25,548 nucleotides of DNA, from NCBI GenBank assembly GCA_902785445.1, contig CACZYN010000004.1:1-25548 (forward strand). Direction: 5' to 3'. Source of the stretch: an uncultured Anaerovibrio sp. GTDB taxonomy: Bacteria; Bacillota; Negativicutes; Selenomonadales; Selenomonadaceae. The notes beneath the pieces were generated by a model. It saw nothing but the letters and a program-made list of their open reading frames with translations, did not search any database and was not told where the DNA came from. Numbering within the stretch: the first letter of the stretch is position 1; each line of letters begins with the position of its first letter. This document shows positions 1-6,061 of the stretch, piece by piece. The translations under genes were made by a program, and so were the position numbers.

Positions 1-96
1 TATAAGCTCAATAATGTCAAGGCAGATACGGATATGCGTGACAGCATTAGTCGCAGTGCCTCCGATGGCCCGTTGACTCCACCGACGATTAAATAA
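1..96 (+). CDS. C-terminal end of an unidentified gene (partial)
   Basis: The first frame is open from the window edge to a TAA at 94-96 and encodes 31 residues ending in PLTPPTIK. The tail is polar, rich in Asp, Ser and Pro, and has no recognisable motif. A ribosome binding site and the next start codon follow within 16 bases, so this gene is probably co-transcribed with the small membrane protein downstream. I cannot identify the product. That it is coding rests only on the open frame and its tight spacing to the next gene. Confidence 0.45.
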   Translation, partial: YKLNNVKADTDMRDSISRSASDGPLTPPTIK

Positions 97-111
97 AGTA
101 GGTGATAGGTA

Positions 112-459
112 ATGGATGAAATATTACCGATTATAGTATTTATTGCTATTGTGGTAGTGGGGAATGCCTTGGACAAGAAAAAACCGCCGGCAAAACCGCT
201 GCCCCAGAATTTTCCCATCCCGCCGCGGATGCCGGAACCACCGGCACCACAGCATAGGCCACATCACCCTGATGAGTACGCTCAGGTTCATAACCCTTAT
301 CAGGAGTACCTGACCCGGCACGTTAAAGAACAGGTACCGGAAGCTGAGCAGGAGGAATCACCCTATGCCCAGGTAGAGCACAAACGGGGACTATCCCCGA
401 TCGCTCAGGCTATTGTATGGTCAGAAATCTTAGGGAAGCCTAAATCCTTTAGGAATTGA
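112..459 (+). CDS. small proline-rich single-pass membrane protein
   Basis: This is a 115-residue protein of unknown function. Residues 3-19 form one hydrophobic N-terminal segment (ILPIIVFIAIVVVG), followed at once by lysines (DKKK), so the rest is probably cytoplasmic with the segment acting as a membrane anchor. Residues 24-52 are rich in Pro and His, and the C-terminus carries a compact motif (SPIAQAIVWSEILGKPKSF). From memory, a similar WSEILG-P tail is found in short uncharacterised proteins of Negativicutes and related Bacillota. This was not checked by search. The ATG at 112 is preceded by AGGTGAT, and the gene starts 16 bases after the previous stop. A strong hairpin follows the stop, so this is the last gene of its transcript. 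Confidence 0.75.
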   Translation: MDEILPIIVFIAIVVVGNALDKKKPPAKPLPQNFPIPPRMPEPPAPQHRPHHPDEYAQVHNPYQEYLTRHVKEQVPEAEQEESPYAQVEHKRGLSPIAQAIVWSEILGKPKSFRN

Positions 460-469
460 AATGAAAATT

Positions 470-511
470 AAAACAGGACCGTGAAAAAGGATTTTCATGG
501 TCCTGTTTTTT
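470..511 (+). terminator. Rho-independent terminator after the small membrane protein
   Basis: An 18-bp stem (470-487 with 492-509, one G-T pair) encloses a 4-base loop and runs into a T tract. On the opposite strand the arm ends in an A/T-rich run immediately beside the gtrA-like stop, so it may serve both convergent genes. Confidence 0.85.
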
Positions 512-911
512 ACTTCCGCCCAAAGGCGAATATCTTTACCATTAAAAAAGTAATTGGTATACCCAAGATGGCGGCCAGCAGGTAACTTACAACTGGTGGA
601 TAGTTAAGCCAGTTATAAAAGATCAGTACAATTATATTTTGGATAATGTAGTTAGGAATATATGATATAAAGAATTTAATAAATCGACTGACAGACAGGG
701 TATCGTGGAAAACAAAGCGGCTGTTCATCCAACAGGCGCAGATATTGGCTAAAATGTAACCAATATTAAAGGTTAAATTAGCATCGGTTATGGCAAAGGA
801 ACACAGCCAGGCCAAAAAGGTGCAGTTAAAGGTATTGATGCAGCCAATAACCAGAAAGAGGAAAAATTCCTTGGTGAGAAAATGATGTTTGATTTTATCG
901 CTTAAATTCAT
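510..911 (-). CDS. GtrA-like four-helix membrane protein (putative polyprenyl-linked sugar flippase)
   Basis: This 133-residue protein has about four hydrophobic helices (near residues 16-38, 47-62, 80-102 and 108-128). It has the size and pattern of the GtrA family, including FLVIGCINT in helix 1 and NSRFVF in the middle. GtrA proteins are thought to move undecaprenyl-phosphate-linked sugars across the membrane for cell-surface glycan modification. The frame is open further upstream to 1103, but the ATG at 911 is chosen because it gives normal GtrA length and has GAGGAC about 9 bases before it; the extra N-terminus would run through the intergenic repeat and into the neighbouring gene. It is divergent from a GtrB-like glycosyltransferase, its usual partner, which supports the call. 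The exact substrate cannot be seen. Confidence 0.82.
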   Translation of the reverse strand: MNLSDKIKHHFLTKEFFLFLVIGCINTFNCTFLAWLCSFAITDANLTFNIGYILANICACWMNSRFVFHDTLSVSRFIKFFISYIPNYIIQNIIVLIFYNWLNYPPVVSYLLAAILGIPITFLMVKIFAFGRK

Positions 912-948
912 TGAAAAGTCCTCGGTAATAGTAATAGAATATAAGGAA

Positions 949-1009
949 AACGCTAAGTGGAATATTTTTCTTCTTTTAGGAAGAAAAATTTGAACAATTG
1001 CGTTATAAT
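949..1009 (+). repeat. modular intergenic repeat, copy A (single unit)
   Basis: The unit starts AACGCTAAGTGGAA, contains an A/T-rich inverted repeat (TTTTTCTTC against GAAGAAAAA) and ends GAACAATTGCGTTATAAT. The outer AACGC and GCGTT are complementary. The same unit recurs at 3721-3827 (minus) and 9836-9965. The TATAAT at 1004-1009 lies 45 bases before the glycosyltransferase start and could be its -10 box, although no good -35 lies 16-18 bases upstream. Confidence 0.8.
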
Positions 1010-1053
1010 ATATTGGTAAAAAATTAATTAATTTGATGGGAAAGAGATTACAT

Positions 1054-1995
1054 ATGAAGATTATATCAGTTGTTGTACCTGTATTCAATGAAGAAGATAA
1101 CATAGAGCATTTTTACGAGGCCATCGCCCAAGTCTTTGAGGGATTAGATTATGACTTTGAATTGAATTTTGTGGATGATGGTTCCAAGGATCGGAGCCGG
1201 GAGATCCTGCGAGAGTTGGAGAAAAAGGATAAACGGGTTCAGTCTATTTTTTTGGCAAAGAACTCCGGACATCAGTTAGCTCTGACCTGTGGCCTGGATT
1301 TGGCAGATGGAGATGCGGTTATTATGATGGATGGTGATATGCAGCATCCACCGGAGCTGATTCCAACCCTGATTGCCAAGTGGGAGGAAGGCTATGAGGT
1401 GGTGCAGACCATCCGTAAAACCACCGAGGGCGTTTCTGCTGTAAAGAAGGTAACATCAGCTTATTACTATAAGGTGCTTAATTTTTTGTCCACTGTTCAT
1501 ATTCAGGAGGGAGGTTCAGACTTCCGCCTGATGGATAAGGTGGTGGTGCAGGCTTTTCGCCGGTATAGGGAACATGCCCGTTTTATTCGTGGTATGATTG
1601 GTTCCATGGGATTTAAGCAAACACAGATAGAGTTTGTGGCACCTAAACGTTTTGCGGGGGTTTCCAAGTTTTCTCCCCGGAAAATGCTCCACTTTGCCAT
1701 CGATGGAGTTATGGCTTTTTCAACCTTGCCACTGCGTATGGGACTGTATATAGGCGTTTTTTGTGGCTTTATAAGTATTCTGTTATTTTTGCATGTATTG
1801 GTATCCAAATTCGTCTACGATGATGCGGTAGCTGGTTGGGCTACTATTACGGCTTGTATCGTGTTTTTCGGTGGCATGCAGCTGACAGTATTGGGTATTT
1901 TGGGAGAATACATAGGCCGTATTTATGAGGAAGTAAAGAATCGACCACTTTATTTGATTGGTCGTGGCAAACCAAAAGATATGGAAGAAGAATAA
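1054..1995 (+). CDS. GtrB/DPM1-like family 2 glycosyltransferase
   Basis: This 313-residue inner-membrane enzyme probably transfers a sugar from a nucleotide donor to polyprenyl phosphate on the cytoplasmic face. The GT-A domain starts with SVVVPVFNEE (5-14), followed by FVDDGSKDRS (39-48) and the metal-binding DGD at 93-95 within MMDGDMQHPPEL. Two C-terminal helices lie at about 230-251 and 262-284, and the tail contains RIYEEVKNRPLY, typical of GtrB/ArnC-type enzymes. The reading frame also allows TTG 1033 and ATG 1036, but ATG 1054 is preferred: GGGAAAGAG lies about 7 bases upstream and the protein then begins at the conserved strand. The partner GtrA-like gene is divergent at 510-911. The sugar is unknown; surface polysaccharide modification is inferred. 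Confidence 0.9.
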   Translation: MKIISVVVPVFNEEDNIEHFYEAIAQVFEGLDYDFELNFVDDGSKDRSREILRELEKKDKRVQSIFLAKNSGHQLALTCGLDLADGDAVIMMDGDMQHPPELIPTLIAKWEEGYEVVQTIRKTTEGVSAVKKVTSAYYYKVLNFLSTVHIQEGGSDFRLMDKVVVQAFRRYREHARFIRGMIGSMGFKQTQIEFVAPKRFAGVSKFSPRKMLHFAIDGVMAFSTLPLRMGLYIGVFCGFISILLFLHVLVSKFVYDDAVAGWATITACIVFFGGMQLTVLGILGEYIGRIYEEVKNRPLYLIGRGKPKDMEEE

Positions 1996-2086
1996 AAAAT
2001 CACCAAAAAAGTCTTCGCATGAGCAGGCGAAGACTTTTTTGGTGTGTGTATTATATTTAGGAGAGTTCGCTTCTTTCAAAGCTCGT
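1993..2086 (-). ncRNA. candidate Fur-repressed small RNA (RyhB/FsrA-like by logic, not by sequence)
   Basis: A minus-strand promoter at 2119-2091 would start a transcript near 2086-2084, and the bidirectional terminator at 2044-2001 plus its U tract would end it near 1993, giving about 90 nt. The RNA would have a small 5' stem (GCUU/AAGC), then a mostly unpaired stretch with CUCUCCU (2065-2059), which is complementary to AGGAGAG-type ribosome binding sites, then the terminator hairpin. No convincing ORF lies inside: the only start, a TTG at 2079, has no ribosome binding site and its frame runs into the terminator and antisense through the glycosyltransferase. Iron-regulated RNAs with C-rich target sites are known (FsrA in Bacillus, RyhB in enterics). 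Expression is inferred. Confidence 0.6.
2001..2044. terminator. bidirectional terminator shared by glycosyltransferase and candidate sRNA
   Basis: This is a perfect 18-bp stem (2001-2018 with 2027-2044) with an 8-base loop. The plus strand has six Ts inside the right arm. The minus strand exits into ATTTTTTATT. It can therefore stop transcription from both sides: the glycosyltransferase from the left and the predicted Fur-controlled RNA from the right. Confidence 0.9.
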
Positions 2087-2090
2087 ATTT

Positions 2091-2142
2091 AATATAACAT
2101 AAATGAAAATGATTTTCAATACCTAAATGAGAAAAATTTTCA
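2091..2142 (-). promoter_or_regulatory. promoter with overlapping Fur box and a second weaker Fur half-match
   Basis: On the minus strand TTGAAA (2119-2114), a 17-base spacer and TATATT (2096-2091) form a promoter, improved by TG one base before the -10 (extended -10). TGAAAAT-G-ATTTTCA at 2104-2118 is a perfect 7-1-7 inverted repeat like the Fur consensus, and it overlaps the -35 and the spacer, where a repressor would block RNA polymerase. A second imperfect copy (TGAGAAA-A-ATTTTCA, 2128-2142) lies 24 bases upstream. No protein gene lies downstream before the terminator. Confidence 0.68.
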
Positions 2143-2161
2143 AAATTTTTTAGGATTAATT

Positions 2162-2197
2162 AAAAGAGCTCTGCAGCAGAATGCCAAGAGCCCTTTT
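2162..2197 (-). terminator. terminator of putP
   Basis: On the minus strand the 10-bp arms AAAAGGGCTC and GAGCTCTTTT (one mismatch) enclose a 16-base loop. They are followed by TTTTAATTAAT, just beyond the putP stop. Confidence 0.7.
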
Positions 2198-2210
2198 AGA
2201 TGCTATATAA

Positions 2211-3686
2211 TTAGATTTCCGAATGTTCTACGGAGTCAAACATATCAGTGATTTCTTTGGCTGGTTCCTTGTCCATAAGGCTGACAATGTAGATGGCCAG
2301 CAGGGAGAAGGCAAAGCCTGGAATGATTTCGTACAGACCAAAGAGTGCCAGCTGTTTCCAGATGAGCACGGTGAGACCACCGACTATGATACCGGCTAAG
2401 ATACCGTTTCTGGTAGCCCGACGCCAGAACAGGGACATAATGAGAGCTGGACCAAAGGCAGCACCAAAACCAGCCCAAGCATAGGCCACCATATCCAGAA
2501 TGAAACTGTTCGGATTCATGGCAATGGTTATGGCCATGGCCGAGATGGCTAACACCGCTGCCCGGCTAACCCAAATTAATTCGCTTTGGCCAGCAGACTT
2601 GCGGATAACGGAACGATAAAAGTCCTGAGAAAAGGCTGAAGCGGCTACCAAAAGCTGAGCAGAAGCTGTACTCATAATAGCGGCCAATACTGCGGACAGA
2701 ACCAAACCACCCACGAAAGGGGTAAATAACTGCTCGGTCATTACCAAAAATACAGTTTCAACCTGTGGCCCCATCAGCTTTTCTGTAAGGAATACATTAC
2801 CCACAATACCTACTGCCACAGCGGCCATCAAGGAAATGGCTACCCATACCATGGCAATGTGCATAGCCCGATTCAGTTCATTAGAGGATTTTATGGCCAT
2901 AAAGCGAACCAGGATATGGGGTTGGCCAAAATAACCCAGTCCCCAGCCCATGAGGGAAATAAACTCAATCATGGAAATGGTGGAACCGTCTGGTCCAAGA
3001 AATGGATTAAAGAAAGTTGGATTAATAATATCAATTGCCGTTACTGTGTTACCTACACCACCCATGGAATAAACGGCCACAGCTGGAACCATTATAATGG
3101 CAAAGAACATCATCACACCTTGGATGAAGTCAGTCCAGCATACAGCCATAAAACCGCCGGTCAGGGTATAGAAAACTACTACGAAGGCTCCCAACATAAC
3201 TGCGGTGGCATAGTCCAGACCAAAGAGGGTGCTGAACAGCTTTCCGCCACTGACAAAACCAGAAGCGGTATAGATTACAAAGAATATAATGATGAAAATA
3301 GCCGGAGCAATCCGCAGGACATTGCTGTTGTCCTGATAGCGGTTCTGGAAGAAATCCGGCAGTGTCAGGGAATTGTTGGCAATTTCCGTGAACTTTCGCA
3401 ACCGGGCAGCAATGAATTTCCAGTTGGCATAGGTACCCAGCGCCAGACCAAGGGCTATCCAGCCTGCATTAAGCCCTGCCAGATAAGCAGCTCCCGGCAG
3501 TCCCATCAGCATCCAGCCACTCATATCAGAGGCTTCGGCACTGAGGGAAGTTACCCAGGCTCCCAGCTTACGGTTGCCGATGATGTAATCGTCCATGTCA
3601 GTTGTTTTCCTATAATAATATAGACCGATATACATCATCAGTCCCAAATACAGGACAAAGGCCGAAATAATCAATATATTATCCAA
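2211..3686 (-). CDS. putP: sodium/proline symporter PutP
   Basis: This 491-residue polytopic protein of the solute:sodium symporter family imports proline with Na+. The family signature SAEASDMSGWMLMGLPGAAY covers residues 49-68. Asp54 and Ser56 match E. coli PutP Asp55 and Ser57, and Ser339/Thr340 in IMSTASAQ match the sodium-site Ser340/Thr341, with a constant offset of one. GYFGQPHILVRFMA (251-264) is also characteristic. The length is normal (about 500). The start is TTG 3686 because a perfect AGGAGG sits 8 bases upstream and no ATG is suitably placed. A repeat copy (3721-3827) ending in TATAAT lies 35 bases upstream in the same orientation and may supply its promoter. The gene stands alone with its own terminator. 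Confidence 0.95.
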   Translation of the reverse strand: MDNILIISAFVLYLGLMMYIGLYYYRKTTDMDDYIIGNRKLGAWVTSLSAEASDMSGWMLMGLPGAAYLAGLNAGWIALGLALGTYANWKFIAARLRKFTEIANNSLTLPDFFQNRYQDNSNVLRIAPAIFIIIFFVIYTASGFVSGGKLFSTLFGLDYATAVMLGAFVVVFYTLTGGFMAVCWTDFIQGVMMFFAIIMVPAVAVYSMGGVGNTVTAIDIINPTFFNPFLGPDGSTISMIEFISLMGWGLGYFGQPHILVRFMAIKSSNELNRAMHIAMVWVAISLMAAVAVGIVGNVFLTEKLMGPQVETVFLVMTEQLFTPFVGGLVLSAVLAAIMSTASAQLLVAASAFSQDFYRSVIRKSAGQSELIWVSRAAVLAISAMAITIAMNPNSFILDMVAYAWAGFGAAFGPALIMSLFWRRATRNGILAGIIVGGLTVLIWKQLALFGLYEIIPGFAFSLLAIYIVSLMDKEPAKEITDMFDSVEHSEI

Positions 3687-3720
3687 TAGTTATTCCTCCT
3701 ATATAAAAAATACAATAGTA

Positions 3721-3827
3721 ATTATAACGCATTTGTTCAGATTTTTCTTTAAAAAAAAGAAAAATATTCCAATTAGCGTTTCGTCGATAACAGACAAGAA
3801 TCGACATAACGCAGTTGTTCAAATTTT
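3721..3827 (-). repeat. modular intergenic repeat, copy B (double unit, upstream of putP)
   Basis: Read on the minus strand this copy begins AAAATTTGAACAACTGCGTT, passes through a linker with TGTTATCGACGAAACGCTAA, then a TTTTTCTTT/AAAGAAAAA inverted repeat, and ends GAACAAATGCGTTATAAT at 3721. It matches copy C (9836-9965) along its whole length and copy A over the last unit. The terminal TATAAT (3726-3721) lies just before the putP ribosome binding site. Confidence 0.85.
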
Positions 3828-4080
3828 GCCACCGGCAAAATATACCTTATAAGCGTTTGAAATTTTTACTCCCCAAAATGAAGGAATTATTAATTTAATG
3901 TAGAATTGTTTAATTAGGTTTCCTAGAATTGCTAAAAATCCTTTGCTAATTTTTGAAAATGTGTTTTTGTATATTTCTGTAAAATGCGTACAATTTTTTT
4001 CTAAAATAAAAGGATTTTGGCTTTCGTGTCGAATATTTATTAATGATATATATTATGCGAAGAAATGCAGGTGATTGTTT
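3828..4080 (+). other. gene-free A/T-rich leader before the receiver-CheX gene
   Basis: These 253 bases hold no credible ORF. TAGAATTG occurs twice (near 3901 and 3925), and A/T-rich stretches with TATATATTAT lie near 4047-4056. A promoter for the downstream gene is expected here, but I could not find a -35/-10 pair with good spacing. A sigma-28-like pattern was considered and rejected. Confidence 0.4.
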
Positions 4081-4944
4081 GTGGAAAAAGTCAAGGTTAT
4101 GGTTGTTGATGATTCCAGAATAAGCCGTATGATGGTTAGCTCTATGCTCGCAAAGACTAATTTTGAAATATGTGCGATGGCTGAGAATTGTGCCCAAGCG
4201 GTTGCTCTTTATGCTAAAACGAAACCAGATGTTGTTACAATGGATATGAATTTGCCGGATGAGGATGGTATAGAATGTACCAGCCGTATTCATGCTATCG
4301 ATCCGAAAGCAAAGATCATTATGATCAGTGCTATGAAGGATGCCAAGCTTATTATGCGTGGGCGTATGGCCGGTATAAGTGCCTTTTTGCAAAAGCCGGT
4401 TAGTACCAATGAACTTATTGATACTTTGATGATTATGTGCAAGGACAATGTAGGTACAGTGGCGACCTACAGGGAGTCCTATGTTACTACTTTCGCTAAG
4501 GTTCTTCAGCAGACACTGATGCAGGTTTTTGGTGTGCAAAGTGAAATTGAGATTGCCCAAAATGATGAAACTGTACTGCAGGTTGATGGCGTGGCCGTTG
4601 TAGTTGGTATAGTTGGCGAGCCTAGAGGCCGTGTAGCATTATACATGGATTCTGATACTATGTTTGGCTTGTCCAAGGCTATGTTGGGCATGAACCAGGA
4701 AGATGATTTGTCCTCTGAAGAAGCCGAAGCAGCTATTGAAGAGGCCGGGAATATTATCTCTGGTCGTGGAGTATCTAAGGTTAATGATATATTTAAGGAT
4801 AGAGAAATGCGGGTAACGCCTCCGGGTACTATTGTCGGCTCGGATATTGTATTGTCTAACCCTGACCTTATTGCGTTTAATATCAAGGCGAAGACTCCAT
4901 ATGGTGATGTGTATATGAATGTTGGTTTTGCGAGGGGAGTATAA
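4081..4944 (+). CDS. response regulator receiver fused to a CheX-type phosphatase domain
   Basis: This 287-residue cytoplasmic signalling protein has two parts. Residues 3-120 are a CheY-like receiver with the acidic pair Asp10/Asp11, phosphoacceptor Asp55 (in TMDMNLPDEDG), Ser83 and Lys105 (FLQKPVS). Residues 125-287 resemble CheX, the CheY-phosphate phosphatase of chemotaxis, and contain its ExxN active-site pattern at Glu221-Asn224 (EEAGNIISGRG). The start is GTG 4081, with AGGTGA 6 bases upstream; the in-frame TTG at 4075 would leave no spacing. A stand-alone CheX follows three bases after the stop. The fusion could dephosphorylate its own receiver or another CheY-type protein. No other chemotaxis genes are in the window. 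Confidence 0.85.
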   Translation: MEKVKVMVVDDSRISRMMVSSMLAKTNFEICAMAENCAQAVALYAKTKPDVVTMDMNLPDEDGIECTSRIHAIDPKAKIIMISAMKDAKLIMRGRMAGISAFLQKPVSTNELIDTLMIMCKDNVGTVATYRESYVTTFAKVLQQTLMQVFGVQSEIEIAQNDETVLQVDGVAVVVGIVGEPRGRVALYMDSDTMFGLSKAMLGMNQEDDLSSEEAEAAIEEAGNIISGRGVSKVNDIFKDREMRVTPPGTIVGSDIVLSNPDLIAFNIKAKTPYGDVYMNVGFARGV

Positions 4945-4947
4945 CTT

Positions 4948-5406
4948 ATGGATGTAAAATTGGTTAATCCTTTTATAGACGCATTTACTACCGTACTTCC
5001 TCAGATGGGGTTCCCCACTCCTACCAGAACTGGCATGAGTGTCAAGGAGAAGAGTGCAACTAGCCTCGGGGTGGCGGTTATAGTTGGTTTTACCAAAGAA
5101 ATCCGGGGTAGTGTAGTATATAATATGAGTGAAGAAACGGCGAAATTTATTGCGTCTACTATGATGATGGGTATGCCGGTAGAGAGCTTCGATGAGATGG
5201 CCCAGAGTGCTATTTCTGAGATGTCAAATATGCTTACGGCTAATGCTGCTACCAACCTTACAGCGTTAGGATTGGAGGTTGATATTTCCACCCCTAGCTT
5301 AACGGTGGGGGCGGACTGCCAGATTAAAATCAGCAATGAACAGTATCTTACCATTATGATGGATGTAAGTGGTCATGCGGTGGAGATTGATGTGGCAGTT
5401 CAATAA
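4948..5406 (+). CDS. cheX: CheX-like CheY-phosphate phosphatase
   Basis: This 152-residue single-domain protein spans the whole CheX fold. It has LVNPFIDAFTTVLPQMGF at the N-terminus and the ExxN catalytic pattern at Glu91-Asn94 (AISEMSNMLTANAA), which in CheX family members hydrolyses the aspartyl phosphate of CheY. The start ATG is 3 bases after the receiver-CheX stop, with GGGGAG upstream, so the two genes are translationally close and surely co-transcribed. Having a receiver-CheX fusion beside a free CheX suggests a local phospho-signal sink or a CheX heterodimer, as CheX forms dimers. It could serve motility or another CheY-like output; this is inferred. Confidence 0.85.
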   Translation: MDVKLVNPFIDAFTTVLPQMGFPTPTRTGMSVKEKSATSLGVAVIVGFTKEIRGSVVYNMSEETAKFIASTMMMGMPVESFDEMAQSAISEMSNMLTANAATNLTALGLEVDISTPSLTVGADCQIKISNEQYLTIMMDVSGHAVEIDVAVQ

Positions 5407-5425
5407 TTATGATCTTGAGCTATGA

Positions 5426-5464
5426 AAGTGGCTGTGGAAATGGAGGACATTTCCACAGCCACTT
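5426..5464 (+). terminator. hairpin after cheX, probable terminator
   Basis: A perfect 17-bp stem (5426-5442 with 5448-5464) has a 5-base GAGGA loop. The following bases (GTGGTATTATTTTATG) are T-rich but not a clean T run, so termination may be partial. Confidence 0.65.
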
Positions 5465-5490
5465 GTGGTATTATTTTATGTAAAATTTTG

Positions 5491-5519
5491 TTGGCAATAA
5501 AGTTCGTTTTATGTATAAT
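5491..5519 (+). promoter_or_regulatory. sigma-A-type promoter of the ywiB-like/argS/rpoE/pyrG operon
   Basis: TTGGCA (5491-5496), a 17-base spacer and TATAAT (5514-5519) form a near-consensus promoter. It would give a leader of about 85 bases that includes a short TCCCC/GGGGA hairpin (5579-5597) before the first gene. Confidence 0.8.
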
Positions 5520-5610
5520 AGGTATAGTTTTGTGTAAATGCGGAAGCGAATGAATGTTCTGTTAATCAAGAGGTAATTTCCCCATTGGTTACGGGGATAA
5601 GAAAGGCGAT

Positions 5611-6030
5611 ATGAAGAAGGTTACAATCAGCACCTCAGGCCATCAAAAAGACTTAAGTGGCAGCATGGAAAAGATTTCCCACGTTACGGAAGGTCAGTAT
5701 TATTTTCGTAATAATAAGCATTATATAAAATATAATGATGACAGCGTAGATAAGGAAAATGTGCTTCGTACTACCATAAAAACGGATGGACAGAGTCTGA
5801 ATATTTTTCGCCGGGGGGCTTTGGATACGGATATGACCTTTGTTATGGGGAAGACTACCCATACTATGTATCGTACTCCTTATAGCGCAATGGAGCTGGA
5901 GATTTGTACCAAGGATTTGTCAATTTGCATGAATGAGGCTTGCGGTGAAGTTGATCTGCTGTATGATATGGCAGTTAACGGTTCAGTAGTAGGAGAATAC
6001 AAACTCCACTTGGAAATTCGCGAGATTTGA
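5611..6030 (+). CDS. YwiB-like (DUF1934) beta-barrel protein
   Basis: This 139-residue cytosolic protein consists of alternating short beta strands and has no signal peptide or membrane segment. It resembles the DUF1934/YwiB family: HVTEGQYYFRNNKHYIKYND at 24-43, a MTFVMGKTTHTMYRTPYS strand pair at 76-93, and a closing VVGEYKLHLEIREI. The family is small and uncharacterised. Its position directly upstream of argS is the same as ywiB-argS in Bacillus subtilis, which supports the call. The ATG at 5611 has GAAAGGCGAT before it. It is the first gene of an operon transcribed from the promoter at 5491-5519, and argS begins 31 bases after its stop. Function unknown. Confidence 0.8.
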   Translation: MKKVTISTSGHQKDLSGSMEKISHVTEGQYYFRNNKHYIKYNDDSVDKENVLRTTIKTDGQSLNIFRRGALDTDMTFVMGKTTHTMYRTPYSAMELEICTKDLSICMNEACGEVDLLYDMAVNGSVVGEYKLHLEIREI

Positions 6031-6061
6031 TATATCAGATTATTATTAGGAGGCTATTGTT

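Noticed and set aside
990..1009. TTGAAC/TTGAAA inside the repeat as -35 for the terminal TATAAT
   Set aside because: The spacing is only 8 bases in all copies, far too short for a sigma-A promoter; if TATAAT is a -10, the -35 contact must be weak or replaced.
1783..2079. Minus-strand ORF starting TTG 2079 downstream of the Fur-type promoter
   Set aside because: It has no ribosome binding site, its composition is odd (runs of Phe and Cys), it would have to pass an 18-bp terminator hairpin, and it is antisense to the glycosyltransferase. A non-coding RNA explains the signals better.
2859..3623. 254-residue plus-strand ORF
   Set aside because: It is opposite putP, whose Na+-site residues and signatures are intact. 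The plus-strand protein shows no domain.
3999..4036. Sigma-28-like flagellar promoter (TAAA ... GTCGAATA) before the receiver-CheX gene
   Set aside because: The -10 matches only 5 of 8 consensus positions and the spacing is about 17 instead of 15.
5540..5610. T-box or other riboswitch before argS, glnS or leuS
   Set aside because: No TGGNACCGCG-type T-box sequence was found upstream of any of the three synthetase genes, and the leaders are short. The TCCCC/GGGGA hairpin at 5579-5597 is too small to call.
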